NCBI RefSeq assembly: GCF_016294135.1
Contig: NZ_JAEDCO010000002.1
Location: forward strand, 1 to 64,000
Direction: 5' to 3'
DNA from: Methanobrevibacter ruminantium
GTDB taxonomy: Archaea; Methanobacteriota; Methanobacteria; Methanobacteriales; Methanobacteriaceae
DNA length: 64,000 bases
The notes under the pieces were generated by a model. The model did not search any database. It was given only the letters and a program-made list of their open reading frames with translations, and was not told where the DNA came from. Positions 33,301 to 43,079 of the stretch are shown here, piece by piece (the stretch's first letter is position 1; the number at the start of each line of letters is the position of its first letter). Made by a program: the position numbers and the translations under genes.

Positions 33301-35469
33301 ATGATTTACGATATAGTATACGATAAGGGCACTCGATTAAGAGTGCGTGCAGGTAAAGAAGCATTTACCAAAGAAGAAACTTATGGCTTAAGTGAAACCT
33401 TGCTTGAATATGACTTCATTGATGAAGTAACTATTTCCCATAGAAACGGAAGCATACTGATTTTTTACAATGATATAAGCAAAAAAGCGGAAATTCTCCA
33501 CATATTGGACAAGATCTCTCAAGCAGACCTCTACGAAGGAAAGGCAACAGACAATATAAGCTTAGCTGAAATATCAAATGAATTCTTTTTCAGATTATCT
33601 AAACATGTCTTAAAAAGATATCTCTTTAAAATTATCCTGCCAATACCATTTAGGAAAGTGAGAATGTTATATCACGCTGCCAACTACCTATATCATGGAT
33701 TGGATAGCTTAACCAGTTTTAGAGCTGATGTTGCACTTCTTGATGGGACTGCTATAGCTGCATCATTAATCACTCGCAACTACAAGTCTGTAGGTTCAAT
33801 GATGTTCTTATTGTCTATTTCAGATATGCTGGAAGACTATACAATGCAGAAAACAAAAAGCACTTTAAAAAGCAGTTTAGCATTGAACATTGATAGCGTA
33901 TGGAAAGTTGATATCGATGATGAAGGAAATGAAATCGAAAGTCAATCCCCATTGTCTCAAATCAAAAAAGGAGACAAAATAATAATTAGAACAGGTGCAA
34001 TCATTCCTGTAGATGGAGTCATTGCAGATGGGGATGCCATGATCAACGAGGCATCAATGACTGGAGAATCATTGGCAGTGCATAAGAGTGAAGGAAAAGC
34101 TGTCCATGCAGGAACCGTTGTTGAGGAAGGGTCAATAGTAATCGAAGTTCGTTCCGTTAACGATGAAACCCGATTGAAAAAGATCATTGATATGATTGAA
34201 GACTCCGAGGAGTTGAAGGCAAGCATTCAAAGCAAGGCAGAAAAATTAGCTGATTCAATTGTGCCTTACAGTTTGCTTACAACAGCATTAACCTATTTGC
34301 TTACAGGAAACACTTCAAAAGCATTGGCTGTATTGATGGTGGATTTCTCATGTGCAATTAAGTTAACTACCCCGATTTCAGTCATCTCTGCAATGAAAGA
34401 GGCATCTGACAATAGGATGATGGTTAAAGGTGGAAAACACTTGGAAGCATATGCCAATGCAGATACCATAGTATTCGATAAGACAGGAACCTTGACCAAT
34501 GCCCATCCAGTTCTTGAAAAGGTCATTCCTTGTGGAAAATACGAAAGGGATGAAGTATTGAGAATTGCTGCATGCATTGAAGAGCACTTCGCTCATAGTG
34601 TAGCGACAGCAATTGTGAAACAGGCTGAAGCTGAAGGATTGCATCATGAAGAGGACCATAGTGAAGTTGAATACATCGTTGCACATGGTATTTCAACTAC
34701 ATATGATGGCAAAAAGGCAATCATTGGAAGTAGACACTTTGTAGAGGAAGATGAAGGCATCAAGTTTACAAAGAAACAGCAAAAGATCATTGATGAGAAC
34801 ATTAAAGAGTATTCAGTGATTTATCTTGCAATTGGCAAGAAGCTTCAAGGAATCCTTTGCATTTCAGATCTTGTTAGGGACGAAGCTCATGATGTAATCA
34901 GCCAACTTAAGGAATTAGGCATTTCCAATGTAGTCATGTTGACTGGAGACAGTGAGAATGCTGCACATAAGATAGCTAATGATTTAGGCATTACACAATA
35001 CAAGTCACAAGTTCTTCCAGAAGACAAGGCAAGCATTATCCAGGAATTGAAGGATGAAGGACATCAAGTCATTATGGTTGGAGATGGAATCAATGATTCT
35101 CCAGCATTGTCTGCTGCTGATGTGTCAGTGGCTATGAGAAACTCATCAGACATTGCAAGGGAAGTTGCAGACATTTCCTTGCTTTCAGATGACTTATATG
35201 ACTTGGTAACACTTAGAAAGCTCTCAACTGGAATGCTTGATAAGATAAATGCCAATTACAGACACATTGTAATGTTCAATGAATCTTTAATTGGACTTGG
35301 ATTGCTTGGAATCATTCCACCTACTACAACTTCATTGCTTCATAACTTATCCACAATGCTATTTGGATTAAGAAGCACTAAATCTGTTTTAGGCGAAGAG
35401 AATCCAGTTGTCATTGACACTCAAGTAGTAAGCAATCAAGATGCATTAATTGGTGAAGCTGCCAAATAA
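33301..35469 (+). CDS. P1B-type heavy-metal-translocating P-type ATPase with unusual SCA motif
   Basis: A 722-residue pump. Seen in order: a degenerate ferredoxin-like N-terminal domain lacking CxxC (1-85); membrane segments; actuator loop MTGES near residue 252; DFSCAIKLTTPIS near 348 in the metal-binding helix, where the common P1B motif is CPC or SPC; phosphorylation motif DKTGTLT near 394; nucleotide-binding domain; hinge GDGINDSP near 594; final helices. The motif implies a non-copper substrate such as Mn, Fe or Zn. P1B pumps export, which sits oddly with a promoter sharing feoAB's palindrome. Complete, no frameshift; start ATG with weak ribosome binding site. Confidence 0.85.
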   Translation: MIYDIVYDKGTRLRVRAGKEAFTKEETYGLSETLLEYDFIDEVTISHRNGSILIFYNDISKKAEILHILDKISQADLYEGKATDNISLAEISNEFFFRLSKHVLKRYLFKIILPIPFRKVRMLYHAANYLYHGLDSLTSFRADVALLDGTAIAASLITRNYKSVGSMMFLLSISDMLEDYTMQKTKSTLKSSLALNIDSVWKVDIDDEGNEIESQSPLSQIKKGDKIIIRTGAIIPVDGVIADGDAMINEASMTGESLAVHKSEGKAVHAGTVVEEGSIVIEVRSVNDETRLKKIIDMIEDSEELKASIQSKAEKLADSIVPYSLLTTALTYLLTGNTSKALAVLMVDFSCAIKLTTPISVISAMKEASDNRMMVKGGKHLEAYANADTIVFDKTGTLTNAHPVLEKVIPCGKYERDEVLRIAACIEEHFAHSVATAIVKQAEAEGLHHEEDHSEVEYIVAHGISTTYDGKKAIIGSRHFVEEDEGIKFTKKQQKIIDENIKEYSVIYLAIGKKLQGILCISDLVRDEAHDVISQLKELGISNVVMLTGDSENAAHKIANDLGITQYKSQVLPEDKASIIQELKDEGHQVIMVGDGINDSPALSAADVSVAMRNSSDIAREVADISLLSDDLYDLVTLRKLSTGMLDKINANYRHIVMFNESLIGLGLLGIIPPTTTSLLHNLSTMLFGLRSTKSVLGEENPVVIDTQVVSNQDALIGEAAK

Positions 35470-35601
35470 AATTTAAAAACATTATGTAAATTATAGATAA
35501 ATTTCTATAAATTTACATTTTTTTATTATTAAAACTTTTTTTATCTGATTTAAATTTATTTCAACAACATTTTTCTTATTTTAATGGTATTTTTTAACAA
35601 A

Positions 35602-36777
35602 TCAGATTTTAGGCTCTAATTTTTTTATTGCAAATCCTAAAAAGACAATTATCATAGGGAAAAATACAGAATATAGAACCAATATCAAATCACCAGGCAC
35701 CAAATCCCCAATCACTACAGATGCTGCAAGAAGCATTGTCAAAAGAATGACTGGTGCTAAAATAGCTAAAAATGTATACATCATAACAAATGCATTCAGC
35801 TTTTCACTATACTCCTTCAATTTCATCCTGATGTCAAAGTTAACGTCATCTGCAATAATGCTTAAGGAATTGGATAAGTTTGCTCCAATCCTTAAGCTTG
35901 TTAGAATTTCATATATCGTTCTTGACAAGGCCTTTGAATCAACTCTTTTTTCAAGATTTAAAAATGCATTTTCTGTACTTTCACCATATTTGATCTCTTC
36001 AAGAACTCGTGAAAATTCCACAGAAAGAATTCCATAATCTGAACTTGCAACAGAATCCAATGAATCAAACAAACTCCTGCCTGCCCTAAGTTCAGTTGCT
36101 AATTGCCTTAAGGCATATGGAAGTTCCTTTGAAAATGAAGCATATTCATTTTGCTTTTTTATCTTAGGATAATAGAATACTGCAAGAGCAACCAGTAGAA
36201 TGGAAATGAAAATAGCTAGACCTAATTCTAAAGATATGAAATAGCTGATTAATGCTACAATGAGTGTTAGAATAGAGAAGGCCATTGCAATGATTCTTAA
36301 AATGGAATTATAAAAATTTGATTCATCAATTTGAATAAAATTGTTATTTAGTAAAACTCCAATCAATTTTTCCTTAATAGTTTCTAGAAAATTATCTTCA
36401 TTACGATTGGCCTTATTTCCCACATTCTCATCATTTCCATAACTTGTGCATTTCAAGCTGCTGAAAATATTTTGAGATTGATTAGATGAATTCACTCCAT
36501 TTGAAGCGGATTCCTGCAAATATCTATTTTCCAGCTCTTCAAAAATGCTATCATTTTTTAAGAAGTCATTTATCTTAAAAATTCCTTCATTGGTTAAATT
36601 GATTCCATCTTTAGAATTTTTTTCATCATTTAATTCTATCTCATCATCACACTTGTTTTTATTATGAAATTTATCCAAAATGAAAACAATGAAATCAATG
36701 ACTTTTATGAAAAAACTGATTAAAAGATTACTTAATTGAATAAAAAATTCATCTAAAATAACAATCACCATCATCAA
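35602..36777 (-). CDS. Type IV pilus-like assembly membrane protein (TadC/GspF family)
   Basis: A protein of about 391 residues. After a first hydrophobic segment comes a polar, Asn/Ser-rich linker (about 45-150), then two membrane segments, a cytoplasmic T2SS-F domain (LPYALRQLATELRAGRSLFDSL near 225 and LRIGANLSNSLSIIADDV near 305) and two more membrane segments. It is the platform protein for the secretion ATPase upstream, on the same strand with a 95-base gap. The start is uncertain: GGTGAT lies four bases before an ATT (36759), whereas the ATGs at 36774 and 36771 lack a ribosome binding site. No pilin gene is visible. Confidence 0.75.
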   Translation of the reverse strand: MMMVIVILDEFFIQLSNLLISFFIKVIDFIVFILDKFHNKNKCDDEIELNDEKNSKDGINLTNEGIFKINDFLKNDSIFEELENRYLQESASNGVNSSNQSQNIFSSLKCTSYGNDENVGNKANRNEDNFLETIKEKLIGVLLNNNFIQIDESNFYNSILRIIAMAFSILTLIVALISYFISLELGLAIFISILLVALAVFYYPKIKKQNEYASFSKELPYALRQLATELRAGRSLFDSLDSVASSDYGILSVEFSRVLEEIKYGESTENAFLNLEKRVDSKALSRTIYEILTSLRIGANLSNSLSIIADDVNFDIRMKLKEYSEKLNAFVMMYTFLAILAPVILLTMLLAASVVIGDLVPGDLILVLYSVFFPMIIVFLGFAIKKLEPKI

Positions 36778-36872
36778 AAAATAAATTAAGAATAAAGCTA
36801 AAAATGAAAAGGAAATTAACTATCAAAATATTAAAAATACGTCTAATTAAAATGAAAATTTTATAAAAACTA

Positions 36873-38318
36873 TCAATCTAATTCAACACCCATCTTATTT
36901 AATACATATTCTGGATTGAGATAATAAGTTTCAAGAATTTTAGATATATCTTTTTGAGAAGATATGTTATTTTTTACCAAATAGTTCAAAACCAACTGTC
37001 TTCTTTTCCATTCCTCATTCAGTTTAGAGATATGAACTCCCTTGAGATTAGCCATTTCTTCTAACGTTTTGCTAACTATTGTCAGGTTTTTGAATTCATC
37101 CCTTTCACTATCCCACTCGAATAACTTGCTCAACTGAATTGTTCCCTCTTCCATACCGGTAACCTCTGCAATTTCTGTAATTCTTCTGTATGAAATTCCA
37201 TCTGACCTGTAGATTCTCTTTTCCATGATAATGAAATCAATTGATGAAATCATGATTTTAGGAACATTCATTGGAGCGTTGGTAAGTCTTGTAATGGTTT
37301 CACGTGAATTGTTTGCATGCAATGTCCCAAATCCGGAATGTCCTGTATTCAATGCAGTGAATAGTGTGATTGCCTCATTTCCCCTAACTTCACCAACGAT
37401 AATTCTGTCTGGCCTTTGCCTTAATGCATTTTTAACCAAATCCTCAATTGTTATCTCTCCCTGGTTTTCAATATTCACTGTTCTCGCTTCCATTCTGATG
37501 ATATGATTGTGTGGAATCTGAAGCTCCAAAGTATCTTCAATTGTGATTATTCTCTCCATGGGATTGATGAATATAGAAAGTGCATTAAGAAGTGTTGTCT
37601 TACCTGAACTTGTTCCACCAGATACTATGATGTTTGCAGGTTTCACTCCCAATCCATCAACACATAGCCATAAGAATGATGCCATTTCACTATTCAATGT
37701 GTTGTATCTAATCAAGTCAACAATAGTCAATGGGTCTTTCTTGAATTTACGAATTGTTATTGTAGGCCCATTTGCAGATAATGGGGGGATTGTTGCATTA
37801 ACTCTTGAGCCATTGGAAAGCCTTGCATCAAGAATCGGAGATTGTTGATCTATTCTCCTATTTGTTTCACGTGCTATTGAATCAATGATATTCGTTATCT
37901 TTTCCTCATCTTCAAAGAGGAGGTCAGTTTCCATCATCCCATATTTTCTATGATAGACAAAAACTGGCTTATTTATACCTATAACCATTATCTCCTCCAG
38001 ATTATCATCTTCAATCAATGCACTTAATTCTCCATATCCGATAAGTTCCTTAAGCATATTCCTTGCCAGATTTTCCTTGTAATCATAATCAAATCTATTT
38101 TGCAACCTATTTTCCAAAAAACGGATAATGTCCTTCAATATCAGTTCCTCATTAAAGGAAGACATCTTCTCTGAAATAGCTAAATCTATCAGATTTTCCC
38201 TTAGCTCTTCTAATATGAGCTTTTCCTCATCTGAAAAGTTGAATTTCAAGACATTGTATCTTGGAATCAGGTTATAATTTTCATCTTCCTTAGCATTATG
38301 GATTGAATTTGTTACCAT
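36873..38318 (-). CDS. Type II/IV secretion system ATPase (TadA/CpaF family)
   Basis: A 481-residue hexameric ATPase driving assembly of type IV pilus-like filaments. It has an N-terminal helical domain, then ARLSNGSRVNATIPP near 167, Walker A GGTSSGKTTLLNAL near 236, the Asp box IITIEDTLELQIP near 263, Walker B DRIIVGEVRGNEA near 304 and the His box TGHSGFGTLHANN near 325. Start ATG after GGTGATTTT. The membrane partner follows. The pair probably builds an adhesive pilus or secretes a surface protein; the filament subunits must be encoded elsewhere. Confidence 0.9.
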   Translation of the reverse strand: MVTNSIHNAKEDENYNLIPRYNVLKFNFSDEEKLILEELRENLIDLAISEKMSSFNEELILKDIIRFLENRLQNRFDYDYKENLARNMLKELIGYGELSALIEDDNLEEIMVIGINKPVFVYHRKYGMMETDLLFEDEEKITNIIDSIARETNRRIDQQSPILDARLSNGSRVNATIPPLSANGPTITIRKFKKDPLTIVDLIRYNTLNSEMASFLWLCVDGLGVKPANIIVSGGTSSGKTTLLNALSIFINPMERIITIEDTLELQIPHNHIIRMEARTVNIENQGEITIEDLVKNALRQRPDRIIVGEVRGNEAITLFTALNTGHSGFGTLHANNSRETITRLTNAPMNVPKIMISSIDFIIMEKRIYRSDGISYRRITEIAEVTGMEEGTIQLSKLFEWDSERDEFKNLTIVSKTLEEMANLKGVHISKLNEEWKRRQLVLNYLVKNNISSQKDISKILETYYLNPEYVLNKMGVELD

Positions 38319-38389
38319 AAAATCACCAAATCATGTTAAAAACCATTTGAAATTAGCATAGTTTAGATTAAAACAATAAAATTTTTATT

Positions 38390-39640
38390 CTATATGTACA
38401 TCTGCATGTAAATTATTATAGCGGGCAAGATTAGAACTCCCATTAAATGTGATTTGCTCACTCCCAAGTAATGTGGAAGCAAACCCAGTGCAGTGGTTGT
38501 AATCAATGCAAGGGTCAGATATAAGATTGGCCCTTTGTAGATTATTGCAAAAGCGTACAGAATTGCAATCATCAATAAAATCACCGCTATTGAAAGCTTT
38601 CTATAATCTATTCCCTGCATGAGATTTGAAAAGCTATCCCCTAATTTCAAACAGATCATCAAAGATATTGAAACTGCAATTAAAGAAGCAAAAGTGAATA
38701 TCATCAAATGTGATAAAGTGAATTCAGAAATCAGATAGGACATATATACAGCAATTCCGCTCCTTGGATTACCAATCAAATAAATAGCTATTAGCGAGAA
38801 GAGAGTGTCTGAAGTATTTAATCCACTATTAGCCAGCAAGAAATTCTTTGTATCATCACTGTCATCACTTGTTCCACATGCTCCTTGTGCTATTATGCTT
38901 CCTTGAGCTGGACCGAATCCTGGTAAAAATCCTAAAATAGCCCCAGCAGTTCCACCTGCAAAGATGCTTTTGATTGCATCCATATCAATTTCCAAATCAT
39001 AAAATCTATTTTGATGAGGAATTGAAGAGCTATCATTCAAGCTAAATAAAATAGTACTGATCCCAAACAAACCACTAAAGGTGCACATTAAAGAGATTCC
39101 TGAAGATATTGGGGTTTGAAGCATTATCCAACCTACTATACCTGATAGAACAAAAAGGAGGAGGGACCATAGAAAAGCAATATTCCCTGAACTTAATTTG
39201 TGAATCATATATACCGATACTACAGTCAAGATAATCCAAGTATATGGTTTGGATATTCCTTGCAGAAAGGGAAGTGCCACTGCAAATATTGGCATCATGA
39301 TAATCACTACAAGGATGGCTCCAAACCCTCCAACAGAAACGATACGAATAGCTTCCTTAGATCTTCCTTCTAAAACCATCCTATGACCTGGAAGAATGGA
39401 TGTAGCAGTTCCTTCCTCTGGAACTCCAAGGAGCATTGATGGAACAAATTCGATTAAGGCATGGGCAATTGACATTGCAACAAATATTACACATAAGAAT
39501 TCTGCAGAAACATAATTCATTAAAAATGCGGAGGATGCAAACATTATGGCACCTGCAGTATTTACATGTATTCCTGGAACCATCCCTGTACATGTTCCTA
39601 TTCCAATGCCAATAAAACATGCCAAAACCAAATCGAACAT
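38390..39640 (-). CDS. TctA-like tripartite tricarboxylate transporter permease family protein
   Basis: A 416-residue protein with about eleven membrane segments and the TctA signatures GIGTCTGMVPGIHVNTAG near residue 13, PSMLLGVPEEGTATSILPGH near 68 and AILGFLPGFGPAQGS near 235. In bacteria TctA works with TctB and a periplasmic TctC to import citrate-like acids; neither partner is present, as usual for archaeal members, so the substrate and mechanism are uncertain. It lies 71 bases upstream of the secretion ATPase on the same strand. Start ATG after GGTGTAAAAGAT. Confidence 0.8.
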   Translation of the reverse strand: MFDLVLACFIGIGIGTCTGMVPGIHVNTAGAIMFASSAFLMNYVSAEFLCVIFVAMSIAHALIEFVPSMLLGVPEEGTATSILPGHRMVLEGRSKEAIRIVSVGGFGAILVVIIMMPIFAVALPFLQGISKPYTWIILTVVSVYMIHKLSSGNIAFLWSLLLFVLSGIVGWIMLQTPISSGISLMCTFSGLFGISTILFSLNDSSSIPHQNRFYDLEIDMDAIKSIFAGGTAGAILGFLPGFGPAQGSIIAQGACGTSDDSDDTKNFLLANSGLNTSDTLFSLIAIYLIGNPRSGIAVYMSYLISEFTLSHLMIFTFASLIAVSISLMICLKLGDSFSNLMQGIDYRKLSIAVILLMIAILYAFAIIYKGPILYLTLALITTTALGLLPHYLGVSKSHLMGVLILPAIIIYMQMYI

Positions 39641-39885
39641 ATCTTTTACACCATATTTATTTTGCTTATTTAAGCAGTTTCAATACAATAACTAATTTAT
39701 ATGAACTTATATTTAAAATAAGCAGTTAAAAACAGTTAAAATATTAAAATAAGATTGTAAAACTAATATTACAATTAAAAATTGATTTTGAATTGAAAAA
39801 TTAAAATAATAATGAAAATTATAATGAATTAGTAAAAAAATAATTGAAAAAAAGATTTTTAAAATGGAGAATACAAGAAAAAAAT

Positions 39886-39948
39886 AAAATAAATAAAAGA
39901 AGTAAAAAAAGTTAAAGAACTAGTTAAGAGAATTAACTCCCAACTAGT
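39886..39948 (-). terminator. Hairpin and T-tract after the adh pseudogene
   Basis: ACTAGTT (39919-39925) pairs with AACTAGT (39942-39948), and on the minus strand a T-rich run down to 39886 follows. A second hairpin, AAAGTTTTGATCAAACTTT (39954-39972), precedes it. The rest of 39641-39997 holds nothing recognised. Confidence 0.5.
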
Positions 39949-39997
39949 GATAAAAGTTTTGATCAAACTTTTGCAGCCGAAGACTGGAAAAGTTTGG

Positions 39998-41061
39998 CTA
40001 GTCATCCAAAATAACAGCTGGTTTAATTAAGTCACGTGGTTTGTCTCTAATTAAAATAATAGCTTCTTCGATGTCATCAAATTTGTCGAATTTGTGGGTG
40101 ATTAATTTGGATGAATCGAAACGGCCATATTCAATAAGATTTGCTAATTTTTCCATTCTAGCACGTCCACCAGGGCATACTCCACCACGGATGGTCTTGT
40201 CAGCAAGTCCTTGACCCCATGAAAGACCGTCGATAGGGATGGTTTCAATACCGTCATAGTGCAATACGTTACCGATAATACCACCGACTTTAAGTACGGA
40301 TAAAGCTTCGGAGAGGGTGTCTTTTCCTCCACCACCGATTACTACTTTGTCTACACTTTTACCATCGGTTAAGTCCATGATTTGCTCTACAGTACTGCCG
40401 TTGTGGTAATCTACAATATCATGTGCACCGTATTCTTTAGCTACTTTAATAGCTGCTGGATGGCTTCCTACAGCAATAAGATGGGAAGCACCCATAATTT
40501 GTGCACCAGCTAATGACATAAGTCCTACAGGACCGATACCGAAACAAGCTACTGTATCACCAGGTTTGATTTCTGCAAGTTCTGCAGCATAGAAACCGGT
40601 AGTCATCATGTCTGAAATCATTACAGCTTGTTCTAAGCTTACATGTTCAGGCAAGTGTGCCAAGTTTGCGTCAGCTTGGTTTACATGGAATTGTTCTGCA
40701 AATACACCATGCTTGAAGGTTACAAAGCTCATACCTGTTCCCATACCCTAACAGTGTTGGGAGAATCCTTGTTCTGCTGGTACAGTTAACCAGTCCGGAG
40801 TGATAGCAGGTACAATTACACGGTCCCCCGGTTGAAGTCTTTTACTTTGTCCCCTACTTTAACTACTTCAGCAGTAGCTTCGTGTCCTACTACACGGTTA
40901 GGTGCATCGCTCATGTATGCATGACCCCATACGATGTGTACGTCTGAAGTACATGGTGCCATAGCCAAAGGTTTACAAATTGCGTCGTAAGGTCCATATT
41001 CATCGATTTCAATGTCAACCCAGCCAAGTACGTCTTGTTCGATTCTTGCCAATCCTCTCAT
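39998..41061 (-). pseudogene. adh: NADP-dependent zinc alcohol dehydrogenase, broken by a frameshift and a stop
   Basis: The two fragments together give a full medium-chain secondary alcohol dehydrogenase like the Thermoanaerobacter NADP enzyme: catalytic zinc ligands in AMAPCTSDVH and VVGHEATAE, Asp in VPAITPDW, and GIGPVGLMSLAGAQ for NADP, ending KPRDLIKPAVILDD. Two lesions separate them. Near 40825-40832 one C is missing from a CCC/GGGGG run (KVKDFN-PGDRV becomes KVKDFNRGTV-stop). At 40750-40748 an in-frame TAG replaces a residue after SQHC. The rest of the sequence is intact, so decay is recent. One lesion might be a sequencing error; both together are less likely to be. Confidence 0.85.
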
Positions 41062-41139
41062 TTTTATATCTCCTAAAAAATTATATAAGATTTAATCAAT
41101 TCTGGAATAAGCTGGAAATAATCATCTCTAATAATTAGT

Positions 41140-41151
41140 TTAGTTAACTAA
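41140..41151 (-). promoter_or_regulatory. Palindrome beside the adh TATA-like element
   Basis: TTAGTTAACTAA is a perfect 12-bp palindrome about 80 bases upstream of the adh pseudogene, next to a TTTATAAA word on the minus strand near 41163-41170. It is a possible operator. The remaining 41152-41412 is featureless AT-rich sequence. Confidence 0.3.
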
Positions 41152-41412
41152 TTATTTAAATCTTTATAAAAATTTTGAATACTATTCAAAAAAATTACAA
41201 TAAAACTGGTTAAACAATTAATAAAAATATGTATAATTGAATATTTTTTAAAAATTTTAAAAAATTGTATATAAATTTCAATTATAATAATTAAAATATT
41301 GTAAAGATATGAAATAAAAAATTAGATTAAACAAAGTAACAAATAATGAAATTTTGAAAAAAAGTAATTAAATAAAAATAGGTTTAAAAAAATTTAAAAT
41401 AAAAAAGAAAAT

Positions 41413-41465
41413 TTACCACAGAAAGTGGTAAGATTTTGGTCAGGTTTTTAGCAGAATGCTAAAAA
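41413..41465 (-). terminator. Double hairpin terminator after aEF-1beta
   Basis: Directly after the stop codon TTTTTAGCA/TGCTAAAAA (41445-41465) forms a perfect 9-bp stem with a GAA loop, and TTACCAC/GTGGTAA (41413-41431) forms a second stem followed on the minus strand by ATTTTCTTTTTTATTTT. Confidence 0.65.
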
Positions 41466-41470
41466 GCTGC

Positions 41471-41740
41471 TTACATTAATCTTCTAGAATCAGTAATTTC
41501 TGCACTAGCTACGTCTGCTAAAGCAATGACAGCTTCTTCAGTAGGCCCAGTTCCACCTTCACCGTCTTCTACGATGAATACAACATTTAAAGCTACTAAA
41601 CCGAATGCAATAGGTTCTTCAGTAATTTCGTGTAATTCTGCATCTGCAGGCATTGCATCAGTGATTGCTGCTTTTAATGCTTCTAAATCTACTTCTGGGC
41701 TTTCAGGCATTACTTTTAAAGTGTTAACAACTTCTCCCAT
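41471..41740 (-). CDS. ef1b: Translation elongation factor aEF-1 beta
   Basis: Guanine nucleotide exchange factor for aEF-1 alpha. The 89 residues correspond to the ferredoxin-like C-terminal exchange domain of eukaryotic eEF1B, which is the whole protein in archaea, with PIAFGLVALNVVFIVEDGEGG in the middle. The second ATG (41740) is chosen since GGAGG lies seven bases upstream and directly abuts the first. It follows a zinc-finger gene (41837-41998), the usual archaeal pairing. Confidence 0.92.
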   Translation of the reverse strand: MGEVVNTLKVMPESPEVDLEALKAAITDAMPADAELHEITEEPIAFGLVALNVVFIVEDGEGGTGPTEEAVIALADVASAEITDSRRLM

Positions 41741-41836
41741 AATCATTCCTCCAATAATTCTAGATAATTAATTAATCTAAATTTGATCTGAATTAAATTA
41801 ATTTAAATACAATACTTAATTTATACCAAATTAAAC

Positions 41837-41998
41837 TTATGGTCCTTCAAATCCGCATTCGCATTTGTAAGAGTGACCGAAAGTACGGCAACTTTCACAT
41901 CTTGCGATAGGTTTACCACATACAGGACAGTTGAATTGAACATAAGGTTCAATTAATGGTATTTCTTGTTTACAAGATTGACAGTTTACTTTTTCCAT
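41837..41998 (-). CDS. Small zinc finger protein paired with aEF-1beta (HVO_2753 type)
   Basis: A 53-residue protein with four CxxC-like groups, CQSC (6, 9), CPVC (24, 27), CESC (34, 37) and CEC (46, 48), enough to bind two zinc ions. It starts MEKVNCQSCKQEIP. Conserved small zinc-finger proteins of this length sit upstream of aEF-1beta in many archaea. It lies 96 bases upstream of aEF-1beta on the same strand. The molecular role is not known. Confidence 0.8.
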   Translation of the reverse strand: MEKVNCQSCKQEIPLIEPYVQFNCPVCGKPIARCESCRTFGHSYKCECGFEGP

Positions 41999-42150
41999 AT
42001 ATATCACCGAATATATTATAAATATTTTAATTTATTAATTTATAAACTTAATGATTAATCAGAATTTAAGCAGCTAATCTAAGAAACTGATTTAAGCCAT
42101 TAAAACTTAAATTCATCTTAAGTTCACCTATGAATTAATAAAAAAGATGC

Positions 42151-42807
42151 TTATTCATTATGTATAAATGTATACTCAAAGGAATCCTTATTCTCATTAT
42201 TCATTATAGACAGGACTCTCTCAGGATACTCTCCATTTACAACATAACAATCCAATCCATACTCAATCAATAAAGTAGGCAACATCAAGTCAATTGATGA
42301 TTCATCAAAAGTCAGTAGTTTATTTACATCAATTTCATTGATCAATTCCGCTCCACTTAAGGATGGATCTTTTGTATATATACCATTTACATTTGTTGCT
42401 ATTAAAAGCTTTGCATCCAAAAGGCTTGCAATGTAGGCCGCAATTGAATCACTTGTCACATCCCATGAATGTGCAAATGGCTCATTTTCCTTTAGAATGT
42501 CGGAACAAATCATAATTGGTATCTTATTCAAGTCAGAAATACTTTTTGCTTCTTCTATAGTATAGCTGATTTCTGTAAATGCTAATTTATCATTCAGCAA
42601 TTTAGCCAAGATATCCATAGAATCAATAGCTGTCTCATGGGTTACATCTTTGGAGAATTCAATCTCCTTGTCATATTTTCTAATCAGATTGGCAAATCCA
42701 CCTCCGCCAATAACAAACAAGCAGTTTTGACCTTTTAATGCATTTGCAAGTTCAATTGCTTTCTTTGGGAATAAACTTCCACCAATCTTAATTACCCATT
42801 CAATAAT
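42151..42807 (-). CDS. mfnE: Amino acid kinase family protein, probably methanofuran kinase MfnE, apparent ATT start
   Basis: MfnE phosphorylates the aminomethylfuran alcohol phosphate in methanofuran synthesis. The protein has the amino-acid-kinase glycine loops KIGGSLFPKK and VIGGGGFANLI, then SWDVTSDSIAAYIASLLDAK and NVNGIYTKDP, the ATP-binding end typical of this group. The first ordinary start (TTG at 42720) would delete the essential KIGGS loop. In the upstream reading frame the only codons behind the GTGAT ribosome binding site are ATT ATT GAA TGG GTA; no ATG, GTG or TTG is in frame back to the preceding stop. I take the first ATT (42807), three bases after GTGAT, giving 218 residues. 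Confidence 0.7.
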   Translation of the reverse strand: MIEWVIKIGGSLFPKKAIELANALKGQNCLFVIGGGGFANLIRKYDKEIEFSKDVTHETAIDSMDILAKLLNDKLAFTEISYTIEEAKSISDLNKIPIMICSDILKENEPFAHSWDVTSDSIAAYIASLLDAKLLIATNVNGIYTKDPSLSGAELINEIDVNKLLTFDESSIDLMLPTLLIEYGLDCYVVNGEYPERVLSIMNNENKDSFEYTFIHNE

Positions 42808-43079
42808 ACTATCACAACTGAATGATTAATAATTTAAAAAATTTAATTCTTATAAAATATGGTATATTTCTAAAAAAATACATTTTTCCAAAAATAATAT
42901 TTCAAGACATGAAATTTTCAAAAAATGAATATTTTTAAAAATAAAATACTTATAAAAATAGCATTTATTAATTATTTATTTTTTACATTATATATAATTA
43001 TGTTTTTTCAAATTTTAAAAAATAAATTATATATATTCAGCAATATAAAAATAAACATATAATTTTCGGAGAAAAATTG

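Noticed and set aside
40748..40750. In-frame TAG in the adh gene as a possible pyrrolysine codon
   Set aside because: The gene also has an independent frameshift, the family has no Pyl site here, and no Pyl machinery is visible; a nonsense mutation is simpler.
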